Part shown: piece by piece, positions 1 through 8,119 of the stretch
How the letters are laid out: every line of letters begins with the position of its first letter
How positions within the stretch are numbered: position 1 is the stretch's first letter
Source of the DNA: an uncultured Alphaproteobacteria bacterium
GTDB taxonomy: Bacteria; Pseudomonadota; Alphaproteobacteria; Rs-D84
Assembly: GCA_946625925.1 (NCBI GenBank)
Contig: CAMOTP010000009.1
Location: 1 to 22,065, forward strand
Direction of reading: 5' to 3'
DNA: 22,065 bases
Made by a program: the position numbers and the translations under genes
Notes under the pieces: generated by a model
The model's database searches: none
What the model was told of the DNA's origin: nothing
The model's input: the letters and a program-made list of their open reading frames with translations, nothing else

Positions 1-841
1 ATCTCTTTATCTCTTTGTCTTTTAATTCCATATATTTATTCGATACGATTTCGTGTAATTTTTTCGCAATTTCTTTTCTGTCCATGCCTGCAACAGATAC
101 CGGTTCCAGTGCCGTTATATGCACCGTCATACCGCCCAATTTTGCAACATGGAATATTTGACCAAATGCACTGCGTTCAATACGACATTTTGGGCCCATA
201 TCCTGCTTTGCATTATCAAAATACGCATATTCGTTCGCCATAACCTGATCATTGACGCATTGATTACGACGTGTTCGATATGTTATCACCATTGGTTGAA
301 TTGTCAAATCTGGAACAGCCTCGACCAAATTAAACATTGCAGATTTGAATTCTTTGACGTATGCACCGTTTGTTGTTGTGCCTTCGGGGAATATGGTGAC
401 GGGATAACTGGCGCCACGTAATTGACGTGTCATATCGGCAATGGCCTCTAGTGCATGGGATGGACGACGATCAACAAATACAACACCAAATTTTTTTGCA
501 ATCCAACCAACCAACGGATAAGATGCAATATCAATCTTACCGACAAAAGAACAACCATATCCTACCGGCATAGACATTAATTCAAATACAGAAATATGAT
601 TACAAACACATAATAAAGGTCTGTGCTTTGTTAATTTACCATGCGTACGAATACGGACACCGGTTGCAAAACATAATGTCCACATAAAAAAACGCATATA
701 CTTTACGGAAAAACGTCCACGTGGTATCAACATTATAATTGGAACCTGAATCAAAACAAACAAAACGAACAATATTGCACGTATAAAAGCAAATATTATT
801 TCAAAAATGTTTGATTTACAACTATCCGCCATTACTTTCAT
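1..841 (-). CDS. olsA: Lyso-ornithine lipid O-acyltransferase (PlsC family), 3' end cut by the window edge
   Basis: About 280 residues are readable with no stop before the left edge, so only the C-terminus is missing. It is an AGPAT/PlsC-type acyltransferase. A hydrophobic N-terminal segment (about residues 12-40) suggests inner-membrane anchoring. Motif I is NHISVFE (N81, H82, E87), with Glu where the H-x4-D motif usually has Asp. Motif III is FPEGT (151-155), and a variant motif IV (IQPMVITY) follows. The preferred start is the ATG at 841, two bases after the olsB stop, with AAAAGG at good spacing inside the olsB end; an in-frame ATG at 832 is the alternative. By family knowledge OlsA transfers an acyl chain from acyl-ACP to lyso-ornithine lipid. 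The specific olsA call rests on the neighbouring olsB; taken alone the protein could be PlsC, the phosphatidic-acid enzyme. Confidence 0.72.
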   Translation of the reverse strand, partial: MKVMADSCKSNIFEIIFAFIRAILFVLFVLIQVPIIMLIPRGRFSVKYMRFFMWTLCFATGVRIRTHGKLTKHRPLLCVCNHISVFELMSMPVGYGCSFVGKIDIASYPLVGWIAKKFGVVFVDRRPSHALEAIADMTRQLRGASYPVTIFPEGTTTNGAYVKEFKSAMFNLVEAVPDLTIQPMVITYRTRRNQCVNDQVMANEYAYFDNAKQDMGPKCRIERSAFGQIFHVAKLGGMTVHITALEPVSVAGMDRKEIAKKLHEIVSNKYMELKDKEIKR

Positions 842-843
842 TT

Positions 844-1815
844 TTATGCCTTTTCTTCTTCGTCTTCGGTTTTATCGGCATCCTGGATTAATTCGGCATC
901 AGCCGCATCTTCACGTAATAAAAATGCGAACACAGAACGTGCAACCTGGACAGCGCCCTTTACCGGTGATGTTATAACCTTGCCCAAAGTCTGAATAAAA
1001 TTACTGGGCAAATCAAAATCTTCACCTTCGAAACTTTCATCTGTACCAAAGAAATGTTTTTTATATACAGAATCCATATCTTTGGTACGCAACATAACAA
1101 ACACATCATAAGAGTTAAATGGTTTATCAATAAATACACCGCGCCCAAATGTTGCGTTAATACGTAAATATCCCTTGACCAACGGGGTCATTTGACGCAT
1201 AGCCTCGGCTTTATCAACAAAAACCTCAGGCAAGATGTTCATACGTGTTAATTTTGGATTAACCCCAGGCACCAATTTTGTTGGTTCAACCGTTGCACGT
1301 AAACGCAATGGCGATAAATGGTTATAATACAGATAAGAAATCGCCTGGGCAGACATAGCCGGGTTCGTCCCAGCCCAAGATGCCACACCAAACACAATAC
1401 CAATTTTATGACGCACAATATATTCGCCCAAACCAACCCATAACAAACGCATAACCAGTGCATTTTCACGATATTCAGGATCAACACATGCACGTGACAT
1501 TTCGGCAATATTTGCCCCAGATTTTTTTATTTTAGAAATATCAAATTCTGTTTCAGTGTAAAAACCACCCATTTTATCGGCCGCATCACGATTGATAATA
1601 CGATATGTTCCAACAACTTTGCCCTGGTGAAACACAGCCAAATAGTCGGCAAATCTATCATAAGAATCATATTCTTCACGTAAATTTTTTTGTTCTTCGG
1701 TGGCAGATGCGCCCTCTTCTTCGACAAAAACAGTATAACGCAACTGACGCACTTGGCGACGTTCTTCTTTGGTACGCGTTAAACGAACCTCGAAATCACG
1801 AACTTTGATAGTCAT
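844..1815 (-). CDS. olsB: Ornithine acyl-ACP N-acyltransferase (OlsB-type)
   Basis: A 323-residue GNAT-fold protein of the OlsB/hemolysin-like acyltransferase group. Recognisable blocks are LRYTVFVEE (residues about 26-34), GTYRII, an EMSRACVDPEYR block (about 105-116), a VFGVASWAGTNP block, and near the C-terminus PLVKGYLRINATFGRG followed by IDKPFNSYDVFV, which match OlsB blocks I know. By family knowledge the enzyme N-acylates ornithine with a 3-hydroxyacyl chain from ACP, the first step to phosphorus-free ornithine lipids. The last 45 or so residues form an acidic extension (ending EDEEEKA) that looks longer than usual. The SD is AAAAGGA, 10 bases before the ATG. A promoter lies at 1846-1874, and olsA follows after 2 bases, giving a two-gene operon as in rhizobia. 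Confidence 0.83.
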   Translation of the reverse strand: MTIKVRDFEVRLTRTKEERRQVRQLRYTVFVEEEGASATEEQKNLREEYDSYDRFADYLAVFHQGKVVGTYRIINRDAADKMGGFYTETEFDISKIKKSGANIAEMSRACVDPEYRENALVMRLLWVGLGEYIVRHKIGIVFGVASWAGTNPAMSAQAISYLYYNHLSPLRLRATVEPTKLVPGVNPKLTRMNILPEVFVDKAEAMRQMTPLVKGYLRINATFGRGVFIDKPFNSYDVFVMLRTKDMDSVYKKHFFGTDESFEGEDFDLPSNFIQTLGKVITSPVKGAVQVARSVFAFLLREDAADAELIQDADKTEDEEEKA

Positions 1816-1845
1816 TTCTTTATTATCCTTTTCGATGTAATTAAC

Positions 1846-1874
1846 AGAATACCAAAGAAAAACCTTTATATCAA
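1846..1874 (-). promoter_or_regulatory. Sigma70-type promoter for olsBA
   Basis: On the minus strand, TTGATA (1874-1869) and TATTCT (1851-1846) are separated by 17 bases. The predicted start lies about 25 bases before the olsB ATG, with AAAAGGA in between. It sits in the 64-base gap after the transglycosylase gene, so olsBA can be expressed independently of the upstream pair. Confidence 0.5.
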
Positions 1875-1879
1875 TATTT

Positions 1880-2914
1880 TTATTTTAATTTATCGGAAAG
1901 TTCGGCAATCGCAATTGCATACCAATTTGAATTGTTCCATTTCTTGATGCGATAGAAATTTGGATATGTTAAATATGCAACTTTGACAGATTGGACATCC
2001 ACATCATTATCTGGTGACGACACCAAATTTGATACTGTATCATCATTGTTATCTGAAACCAGACCAACAACCATATCTGATTTAATCAACTGGGTTCCAT
2101 CAGAATTTAAAACACCTTTATCTGCCCATTGAGCAATAGTAAATTTTTTATCACCATTTATTAAATCTGTATCAAAATCAGCCGGAATTAAAACTTTGTA
2201 TGCAATTCTTTCGTTTGGATTCCATCCTAATTTATTCAGGTAATTGCCTGCACTGAACATAGCATCACTGATATTATTAATTATGTCAATTTTTCCGTCT
2301 GCATTACCATCTGCACCATATTGCGACAATGTTGTTGGAATAAATTGAAAGTGCCCCATTGCGCCAGCCCAACTGCCGTAAATATTATTTATATCCTGAT
2401 TATTTTTATCAGCAATTTTCATCAAAGATAATAATTGCTGTTTAAAAAAAGCCTCACGACGACCGTCGTACATCAGAGTAAAAAATGCATCTTTTAATCT
2501 GTATGCTTTTTTTACACTGCCATAATTAGATTCCATACCCCAAAAAGCCAATATAACATTTTTCGGAACACCGTATTTCATGGATGTTTTTCCCAATAAT
2601 GTCGGATATTTATGTGACATATTATGTCCTGTACGGATACGTTCTGAATTAACTGTACGATTCAAATAATCACGTAATGTTAGTTTAAATTCTGATTGGT
2701 TTTTATCGTTATAAACTATTTTCGGAATAAACACCGGATTTTTCAGAGTCGCATCTATTACATCTGATGATATTTTACCTTGTTGTGCATCAATACGAAT
2801 AGATGTTTGTATATCATTCCACCTGTCAAAATCAAAATTTCCACGTGCAGCATATCCTGTATTTGACAACACAGAAAACATTGCGCCATAAAATATAACG
2901 CTTAAATACTTCAT
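1880..2914 (-). CDS. MltB-family lytic murein transglycosylase, exported
   Basis: 344 residues. An N-terminal signal peptide (about residues 1-23, ending TGYAA) has no lipobox, so the protein is probably periplasmic. The SLT_2/MltB catalytic domain follows. The block AFWGMESNYG carries the likely catalytic glutamate E128, followed by GSWAGAMGHFQFIPTTL and a DGNADGKIDI block, all typical of MltB-like enzymes. These cleave the MurNAc-GlcNAc bond of peptidoglycan to a 1,6-anhydro product. No C-terminal peptidoglycan-binding domain is evident. The gene starts 25 bases after the stop of the outer-membrane protein gene on the same strand, so the two are probably co-transcribed. The site before the ATG is weak (a GGGG run). 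Which MltB subgroup it belongs to cannot be decided by eye. Confidence 0.85.
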   Translation of the reverse strand: MKYLSVIFYGAMFSVLSNTGYAARGNFDFDRWNDIQTSIRIDAQQGKISSDVIDATLKNPVFIPKIVYNDKNQSEFKLTLRDYLNRTVNSERIRTGHNMSHKYPTLLGKTSMKYGVPKNVILAFWGMESNYGSVKKAYRLKDAFFTLMYDGRREAFFKQQLLSLMKIADKNNQDINNIYGSWAGAMGHFQFIPTTLSQYGADGNADGKIDIINNISDAMFSAGNYLNKLGWNPNERIAYKVLIPADFDTDLINGDKKFTIAQWADKGVLNSDGTQLIKSDMVVGLVSDNNDDTVSNLVSSPDNDVDVQSVKVAYLTYPNFYRIKKWNNSNWYAIAIAELSDKLK

Positions 2915-2939
2915 ATTTATGACCCCATACTATTTTATG

Positions 2940-4406
2940 TTAAAAAGAATATTTTAATCCCAAATGCAATCCAAACGATTGCCATGTAGCTTTCTTCAAG
3001 GCATCGGTCACACTTTCTGTGTGTGCATCTGTTTTTGTAACCTTGATATCCGCCACTGTTGGATCATCTTCGCGTGGGATAGCCTCGTAATAATAGGAGT
3101 CTGCCCAATAAATTTTTCCACCAATTTTTCCAATATGGAAATAATTCGTATCTGCTTTAATACTTAAATTCAGACGATTAGATAATTTCAAATCGTATTC
3201 CATTTCCATGGCATATGCAAAAGCACCATTATCACCTTCGTCCAAGAAACTGGGGTTTTGTTGCCAATCTGTACGATTTGGCCAAATACCTTCGGATGAA
3301 TATTTTGGCATACTGACCTGGGCATAAAAACGCAATTTATCCGTTAAGGTCACTTGTTTTTCAATTTCTAGTCCGACATAAAAACCACTCCACGTGGTGT
3401 TATATTCATGTGTTTTGCCAGGAATCATTATTGGACCATCACCACCAATGATAACACAATCACCACCATACACACCCCATGGTGTCATTTCATCTTCGGC
3501 ATATTCAATATTTCCAACAGACAATCTGTCACCGGAAACAGATGCAACCTTAATTTCGTTTGGTGACACACAAACCTGGTAATAATCATTAACATATGCA
3601 TCAACCTGATCAATCGGCACAGCATAATATTCATCGAGATCCGGGTCATCTGGATTACCAAACACATAATCACCCTCGTCTGTCATAAGTGGGATATACA
3701 CACCCTGGTTTGGATAATAGTGATTAGACATTTGCAAATTATGTTTAAACACCTCGTATCCAAATATTGGGGTCAATTTCCATCCCGCAATATCCCAAAT
3801 ATTATGTGCACCAATACCTAAACGAATATGATGACTGTCCCCAGTTTGATCACCCATAGAAATCGTAAATATTCCTTCGGTTGGATAATTTTCATCATAT
3901 GGTTTCAAATCATAATCCATAGACAAACCAGAAGAAGCCATCTTTCCGTATGTGTATTCACCAAATGCCATCAAATCAAAATTACGCAAAGTGAAATCAT
4001 ATCGACCACCAACCTTGAATTCATTGAATCTCATATCATCCCATTCAAGAACAGAATTCACACTGGTAGTAAATTCAAAATCCGCAAAACGACGGCCATA
4101 ACCGCCATAAACACGAAAACCATTACCCAAAGATGTTGGACTTGCAATACCATTTGCCGTCATTACCCCTGAATATGTCGAAGGAGCCTGTTGTCTGGGA
4201 ACCTTGTACGAATAAGAACTGGAACCGATAATCTGTTTATTTCCACCATTATAGTTTACATATCCACGATTTTGATAATTGGCATAACCTGCCCTATTCA
4301 TCGATTGAGGGGTATTGTAATAGTAAGAAGGAACACCTTCGTTGCTGGCATATACCGGCAACGACGCGCAGATTCCTAGTAAAATCGCGATATTTCCCTT
4401 CCTCAT
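2940..4406 (-). CDS. Outer-membrane beta-barrel protein, function unknown (distant omptin-like layout possible)
   Basis: 488 residues. A Sec signal peptide (about residues 1-20, ending PVYA) precedes a Tyr/Asn/Gly-rich stretch (about 25-60). Then comes a series of alternating amphipathic strands ending in the aromatic motif LGLKYSF with a terminal Phe, the usual signal for BAM-dependent outer-membrane insertion. Long acidic segments (DDPDLDEYY, PREDDPT and others) would be surface loops. Two stretches (AGWKLTPIFGYE and WSGFYVGLEIE, the latter followed by YAQVSMPKYSS) recall omptin proteases, but I do not see the conserved Asp-Asp and Asp-His catalytic pairs, so protease activity is not supported. 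The gene is followed by the lytic transglycosylase and is preceded by its own extended -10 promoter. I cannot name the family. Confidence 0.7.
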   Translation of the reverse strand: MRKGNIAILLGICASLPVYASNEGVPSYYYNTPQSMNRAGYANYQNRGYVNYNGGNKQIIGSSSYSYKVPRQQAPSTYSGVMTANGIASPTSLGNGFRVYGGYGRRFADFEFTTSVNSVLEWDDMRFNEFKVGGRYDFTLRNFDLMAFGEYTYGKMASSGLSMDYDLKPYDENYPTEGIFTISMGDQTGDSHHIRLGIGAHNIWDIAGWKLTPIFGYEVFKHNLQMSNHYYPNQGVYIPLMTDEGDYVFGNPDDPDLDEYYAVPIDQVDAYVNDYYQVCVSPNEIKVASVSGDRLSVGNIEYAEDEMTPWGVYGGDCVIIGGDGPIMIPGKTHEYNTTWSGFYVGLEIEKQVTLTDKLRFYAQVSMPKYSSEGIWPNRTDWQQNPSFLDEGDNGAFAYAMEMEYDLKLSNRLNLSIKADTNYFHIGKIGGKIYWADSYYYEAIPREDDPTVADIKVTKTDAHTESVTDALKKATWQSFGLHLGLKYSF

Positions 4407-4432
4407 ATAGTCTTCACTATGGGTTAATTATA
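4407..4432 (-). promoter_or_regulatory. Extended -10 promoter and start-codon-abutting hairpin of the outer-membrane protein gene
   Basis: On the minus strand, TGATATAAT has its -10 hexamer TATAAT at 4432-4427, and I see no good -35. The predicted transcript starts near 4420. The remaining leader is almost exactly a 5-bp inverted repeat, ATAGT (4420-4416) and ACTAT (4411-4407), with loop GAAG, touching the ATG at 4406. GAAG in the loop is the only SD-like sequence. Confidence 0.45.
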
Positions 4433-4506
4433 TCATAAAAAATGATTATAAAAAAGCATTTTATGATTTACTGGATTTTTTTATCTAATGTTTTAATATC
4501 TGTGTC

Positions 4507-5559
4507 ATGAACACAGCACATAATATTTATATCCATGTCCCTTTTTGTATTTCAAAATGCAAATATTGTGCTTTTTATTCGTCTGCGGTGGCACCTGATT
4601 GGGAATCTTATTGTAATGGTATTTGCTATGAAATAGATTTTTGGGCAGAAAAGTTAGGAAAAATAAAAATCCCAACGGTTTTTTTTGGTGGTGGCACCCC
4701 CAGTTTGATGCCAATAAATATTTTTCAACGCATTATCACACATTTAGGCAATAAATTTAATTTATCTGGGTGTAGCGAGATAACCTTGGAATCAAATCCT
4801 GGAACACTGACAAACGATAAATTGCACGATTTTATTTCATGTGGCATAAATCGTTTATCAATTGGTGTTCAATCCTTTGATGATACAGAATTAAAATTTT
4901 TAGGTCGAAAACATGATGCAAAAACAGCAATCAACCTGGTGGAAAACGCACAAAAAAGCGGTATACGAACAAGTGCCGATTTTATATATGGATTGCCAAA
5001 TCATTCTGTAAAAAATGTTATTTCTTTGTGTAATAAAATAAATGATTTAGGTTTAAAACACGCATCGTTGTACGAATTAACCATTGAACCAAACACTCCA
5101 TTTGGACGTATGAATCTAGATATGCCAAACAATGATGAAATGGCAGATATGTATTTGGCTATTTCTGATAATTTAAAAATCCCAAGATACGAAATATCAA
5201 ATTATGCAGAGCCAGGATTTGAATGCATGCACAATAAAAATATTTGGGATGGAAATGCTTATATCGGTCTGGGGCATGGTGCAATGGGACGAATTTTTAT
5301 GAATAATACTTGGTACGAGCAATCAGGTGGTGATATTAAATTTTCTGAATTAAACGACCAAGTTCGTGCCACAGAACGCGTTATTACTGGATTGCGCACT
5401 GTACAAGGAATAAAGTTAGATAATGAAATAAAAAATGTGGTTGATATAAATTACATAAATATACATAATGACCTGGTCAAATTAAAAGACAATCGTATTT
5501 ATGCGACCGATGCAGGTATGTTAATTCTGGATGAATTACTGGTAAATTTAATAAAATAA
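4507..5559 (+). CDS. hemW: Radical SAM heme chaperone HemW
   Basis: 350 residues, slightly shorter than the usual 375 or so. The N-terminus has YIHVPFC and the radical-SAM iron-sulfur motif C14-x3-C18-x2-C21 in the HemW form CxxxCxYC. Next come FFGGGTPSLM, LESNPGTL, a GINRLSIGVQSFDD block, FLGRKH, DFIYGLPNHS, LYELTIEPNTPFG, and the YEISNYAEPG and YIGLGHGA blocks. HemW was long annotated as oxygen-independent coproporphyrinogen oxidase but acts as a heme-delivery protein; true HemN has a different cysteine context. The gene usually follows rdgB/rph in proteobacteria, which is not the case here. I see no SD before the ATG; a TAATAT box ends 7 bases upstream, so the mRNA may be leaderless. An M13 peptidase gene follows 9 bases after the stop. 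Confidence 0.9.
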   Translation: MNTAHNIYIHVPFCISKCKYCAFYSSAVAPDWESYCNGICYEIDFWAEKLGKIKIPTVFFGGGTPSLMPINIFQRIITHLGNKFNLSGCSEITLESNPGTLTNDKLHDFISCGINRLSIGVQSFDDTELKFLGRKHDAKTAINLVENAQKSGIRTSADFIYGLPNHSVKNVISLCNKINDLGLKHASLYELTIEPNTPFGRMNLDMPNNDEMADMYLAISDNLKIPRYEISNYAEPGFECMHNKNIWDGNAYIGLGHGAMGRIFMNNTWYEQSGGDIKFSELNDQVRATERVITGLRTVQGIKLDNEIKNVVDINYINIHNDLVKLKDNRIYATDAGMLILDELLVNLIK

Positions 5560-5568
5560 AGGAATAAA

Positions 5569-7548
5569 ATGGAACATAAATTATTAAACATAATCGGTGT
5601 TTGTGCAGTGATTATTTCAATATCGTTGGCTGTTTTTGTAAGCAAGGAGAAAAAAATGAGTACAGGAATAAATTTAGAAGATATGGACACTACAATTATT
5701 GCAGGGGACGATTTCTATGATTATGCAACCAAGGGCTGGAGAGACACACATCCAATGCCAAAAGATTATTCTAGATTTGGGACTTTTGAAGTATTGGTTG
5801 AAGAAAACAATAAACGCGTCCGCAAAATTGCAGAAAGTGATAACGGTAAAATTGGTACTTTGTATAAAATTGCAATGGATGAAAAAAAATTAAATGCGGA
5901 TGGCATTACACCTGTTAAAAAATATATTGAACAAATTGATGCAATTAAATCAAAAGATGAATTACCCACATTCTTAGGACAAATCCATTCTTTCAGTGGT
6001 GGCTTTTTCAGTGATGCTGTTAGCTTAGACGAAAAAGACAGCGAACATTACCTGTATAACATTGGCCAAGGTGGAATTGGCTTGTCACGTGATTATTATT
6101 TTGATAACGATGCAAAATCAAAACAAGTTCGCGAAAAATACATTGAATATATGACAAAACAAATGGAAAACTTTGGCATACCGGTGGATGCAAAAAAACT
6201 TTATGCATTGGAAGAACGTATGGCAAAATCTTTCTATAAAAAAGAAAAATTACGTGATCCAATTGCAAATTATCACAAAATGACAACCGCACAATTACGT
6301 GCAGAAATTCCAAATTTTGATTGGGATAAATATTTTGCAGCACGTGGTATTTCGCCAAATTTTGTAAATGTAAATCAAATTGAACCTGTTACTGAATCAA
6401 TCAAGATTATAAAAGATACAGATCTGGAATTATTAAAAACATATCTGAAATGGCGTTTGATAGATTCTGCTGATAGTTTTTTAGATGACACAACGTATGA
6501 TATTGCATTTGATTTCGGCAAAGTATTAACTGGCCAAGATGAAAAAAAACCTCGTTGGAAACGCGCAGTTGCTATGATTGACGGATCACTGGGCGAAGAA
6601 ATTGGCCACCTATATACAAAAAAATATTTCCCAGAGACCGCAAAAAAACGTATGCAAGATTTAGTTAAAAACCTGCAATCTGCATTGGGTATGCGTATTA
6701 AAAATTTGGAATGGATGTCAAACGACACAAAAAAACAAGCATTAGAAAAATTAAATACATTCCATGCAAAAATTGGATACCCGGATGTTTGGCGTGATTA
6801 TTCCAAATTGGAAATAAAAAATGATTCTTTGTATGACAATATGATACGTGTTGCAAAATTCGAAGACCGTTTTTGGTTGGATAAAATTGAAAAAGAAAAA
6901 GATCCAAACATTTGGTTTATGAATGCACACGAGGTTAATGCGTATTACGATCCATCGACAAATGAAATTTGTTTTCCTGCGGGAATTTTACAATATCCTT
7001 TCTTTGATATGGATGCCGACGATGCATTTAACTATGGTGCAATTGGTGCGGTTATTGGACATGAAATGACACATGGTTATGATGACCAAGGTCGCCAATT
7101 TGATAAAGATGGTAATATGCGCGATTGGTGGACAAAAGCTGATGCTAAATCATTCACAGAACGTGCAAATGTTATGCGTGACTTTTTCAACAATATAATT
7201 GTTGCACCAGGTACACATGCAAATGGTGAATTCACATTGGGTGAAAACTTGGCTGATTATGGTGGTGTAACTGTTGCATATACTGCATATATGAATTTTG
7301 GCACACGTAGCGATGATGCGGACGGATTTACTGATGTACAAAGATTCTTTATCGCATATGCTAACAATTGGGCTGGGAATATTCGTGATGACGCACTGTT
7401 ACAACAAACAAAAACGAATGAACATTCCTTGGCGCGTTGGCGTGTTAATGGCATATTGCCACATATTGATGCGTGGTATGATGCGTTTGGTGTAACAGAT
7501 AAAAATAAAATGTATATTGCACCAGAATCCAGAGTTAAAATTTGGTAA
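5569..7548 (+). CDS. M13-family zinc metallopeptidase (neprilysin/PepO type), N-terminally anchored
   Basis: 659 residues, the normal length for M13. One hydrophobic segment near the N-terminus (about residues 5-24) followed by lysines acts as signal anchor or signal peptide; no lipobox is seen. The active-site motif is HEMTH (H498, E499, H502), with GENLADYGG supplying the third zinc ligand E559 and D563. Substrate-binding NAYY is at 457-460, and FPAGILQYPFFD and ARWRVNGILPHIDAWYDAF complete the signature. M13 enzymes cleave short peptides; bacterial ones are usually extracytoplasmic. The C-terminus ends VKIW rather than the frequent C-x-x-W. SD AAGGA lies just before the ATG. The gene is 9 bases after hemW and probably in the same transcript, with a strong terminator after it. 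Confidence 0.93.
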   Translation: MEHKLLNIIGVCAVIISISLAVFVSKEKKMSTGINLEDMDTTIIAGDDFYDYATKGWRDTHPMPKDYSRFGTFEVLVEENNKRVRKIAESDNGKIGTLYKIAMDEKKLNADGITPVKKYIEQIDAIKSKDELPTFLGQIHSFSGGFFSDAVSLDEKDSEHYLYNIGQGGIGLSRDYYFDNDAKSKQVREKYIEYMTKQMENFGIPVDAKKLYALEERMAKSFYKKEKLRDPIANYHKMTTAQLRAEIPNFDWDKYFAARGISPNFVNVNQIEPVTESIKIIKDTDLELLKTYLKWRLIDSADSFLDDTTYDIAFDFGKVLTGQDEKKPRWKRAVAMIDGSLGEEIGHLYTKKYFPETAKKRMQDLVKNLQSALGMRIKNLEWMSNDTKKQALEKLNTFHAKIGYPDVWRDYSKLEIKNDSLYDNMIRVAKFEDRFWLDKIEKEKDPNIWFMNAHEVNAYYDPSTNEICFPAGILQYPFFDMDADDAFNYGAIGAVIGHEMTHGYDDQGRQFDKDGNMRDWWTKADAKSFTERANVMRDFFNNIIVAPGTHANGEFTLGENLADYGGVTVAYTAYMNFGTRSDDADGFTDVQRFFIAYANNWAGNIRDDALLQQTKTNEHSLARWRVNGILPHIDAWYDAFGVTDKNKMYIAPESRVKIW

Positions 7549-7550
7549 AC

Positions 7551-7582
7551 AAAAATCGCCTGATTTTATTCAGGCGATTTTT
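7551..7582. terminator. Bidirectional intrinsic terminator between the M13 peptidase gene and ihfA
   Basis: A perfect 13-bp inverted repeat (7551-7563 with 7570-7582, core TCGCCTGA/TCAGGCGA) has a 6-base loop and a T-run on both strands. It begins 3 bases after the peptidase stop and 13 bases from the ihfA stop, so it serves both convergent genes. Confidence 0.92.
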
Positions 7583-7594
7583 TTAACTGTTTTA

Positions 7595-7882
7595 TTATTT
7601 ATTTCCAACACGTTGACGGAATTCTGTACTGGGACGAAATGTTGCAACACGACGTGCAGAAATCACTGCAGGAACACCTGTTTTTGGATTACGACCAATA
7701 CGTGCAGATTTTGTCAAAATCTTGAATGTACCAAAACCAGAAAATTTAACATCTTCGCCATTTGTCAAAGATTCACCAATTTCATCAAAGATGATATCTA
7801 TCATTTTATATGCATCGGTTGCAGTTAATCCAAATTTATCACGCAAACGCATTGCCAAATCATTACGAGTTATCGTTGCCAT
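7595..7882 (-). CDS. ihfA: HU/IHF-family DNA-bending protein, IHF alpha type
   Basis: 95 residues, a complete HU/IHF fold. The alpha-helical half has DEIGESLTNGEDVKFSGFGTF. The DNA-inserting beta arm has GRNPKTG with the intercalating proline. The C-terminal ARRVATFRPSTEFRQRV fits IHF alpha (ARRVVTFRPG in E. coli, from memory) better than HU. IHF bends DNA sharply in replication, recombination and promoter control. Here the gene stands alone, not next to pheT or plsX-fabH as often seen. It has a clear promoter (7912-7939) and SD AAGGGA. A lineage-specific HU paralogue is the alternative. Confidence 0.82.
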   Translation of the reverse strand: MATITRNDLAMRLRDKFGLTATDAYKMIDIIFDEIGESLTNGEDVKFSGFGTFKILTKSARIGRNPKTGVPAVISARRVATFRPSTEFRQRVGNK

Positions 7883-7911
7883 TTTAAATTTCCCTTTGTT
7901 TTTTCGTGATT

Positions 7912-7939
7912 ATTATACAAGCCAACATTAAAAAATCAA
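7912..7939 (-). promoter_or_regulatory. Sigma70-type promoter of ihfA
   Basis: On the minus strand, TTGATT (7939-7934) is followed after 16 bases by a consensus TATAAT (7917-7912). The start would lie near 7905, leaving about 22 bases of leader with AAGGGA before the ATG at 7882. Confidence 0.65.
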
Positions 7940-7966
7940 CATTTATTTGTTTTTATTATGGGGGTA

Positions 7967-7994
7967 TTGATTTTATTTTTTATTTGATTACAAT
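7967..7994 (+). promoter_or_regulatory. Promoter of tRNA-Arg
   Basis: TTGATT (7967-7972), a 16-base spacer and TACAAT (7989-7994) put the start near 8001, ten bases before the mature tRNA. It is divergent from the ihfA promoter. Confidence 0.55.
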
Positions 7995-8010
7995 TGACTT
8001 TGATTTTTTA

Positions 8011-8086
8011 GTCCCTATAGTTCAATTGGATAGAACGGGGGTTTCCTAAACCTCTGATGCAGGTTCGATTCCTGCTGGGGACGCCA
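8011..8086 (+). tRNA. tRNA-Arg, anticodon CCU, CCA encoded
   Basis: A full cloverleaf can be folded by hand. The acceptor stem is GTCCCTA with TGGGGAC (one G-T pair). The D-arm is GTTC/GAAC. The anticodon stem GGGGT/ACCTC holds loop TTCCTAA with anticodon CCT at 8045-8047. The T-arm is GCAGG-TTCGATT-CCTGC, the discriminator base is G, and CCA is encoded at 8084-8086. It decodes the AGG codon. A small membrane-protein gene starts 33 bases downstream without an intervening terminator, so it may be co-transcribed with the tRNA. Confidence 0.95.
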
Positions 8087-8119
8087 GTTACGTATTTGGA
8101 CATGAATAAGGATACCAAT

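Noticed and set aside
119..421. A 100-residue plus-strand frame at the left edge
   Set aside because: It overlaps the conserved acyltransferase motifs of olsA on the other strand and has Cys/His/Ile-rich shadow composition.
6020..6728. Minus-strand frames of 112 and 117 residues
   Set aside because: They lie within the M13 peptidase gene, which has complete catalytic motifs, and show no SD or family resemblance.
8057..8119. Upstream start for the MerT-like protein
   Set aside because: The ATG at 8057 lies inside the tRNA; the extra N-terminal residues are tRNA-derived and the SD points to 8120.
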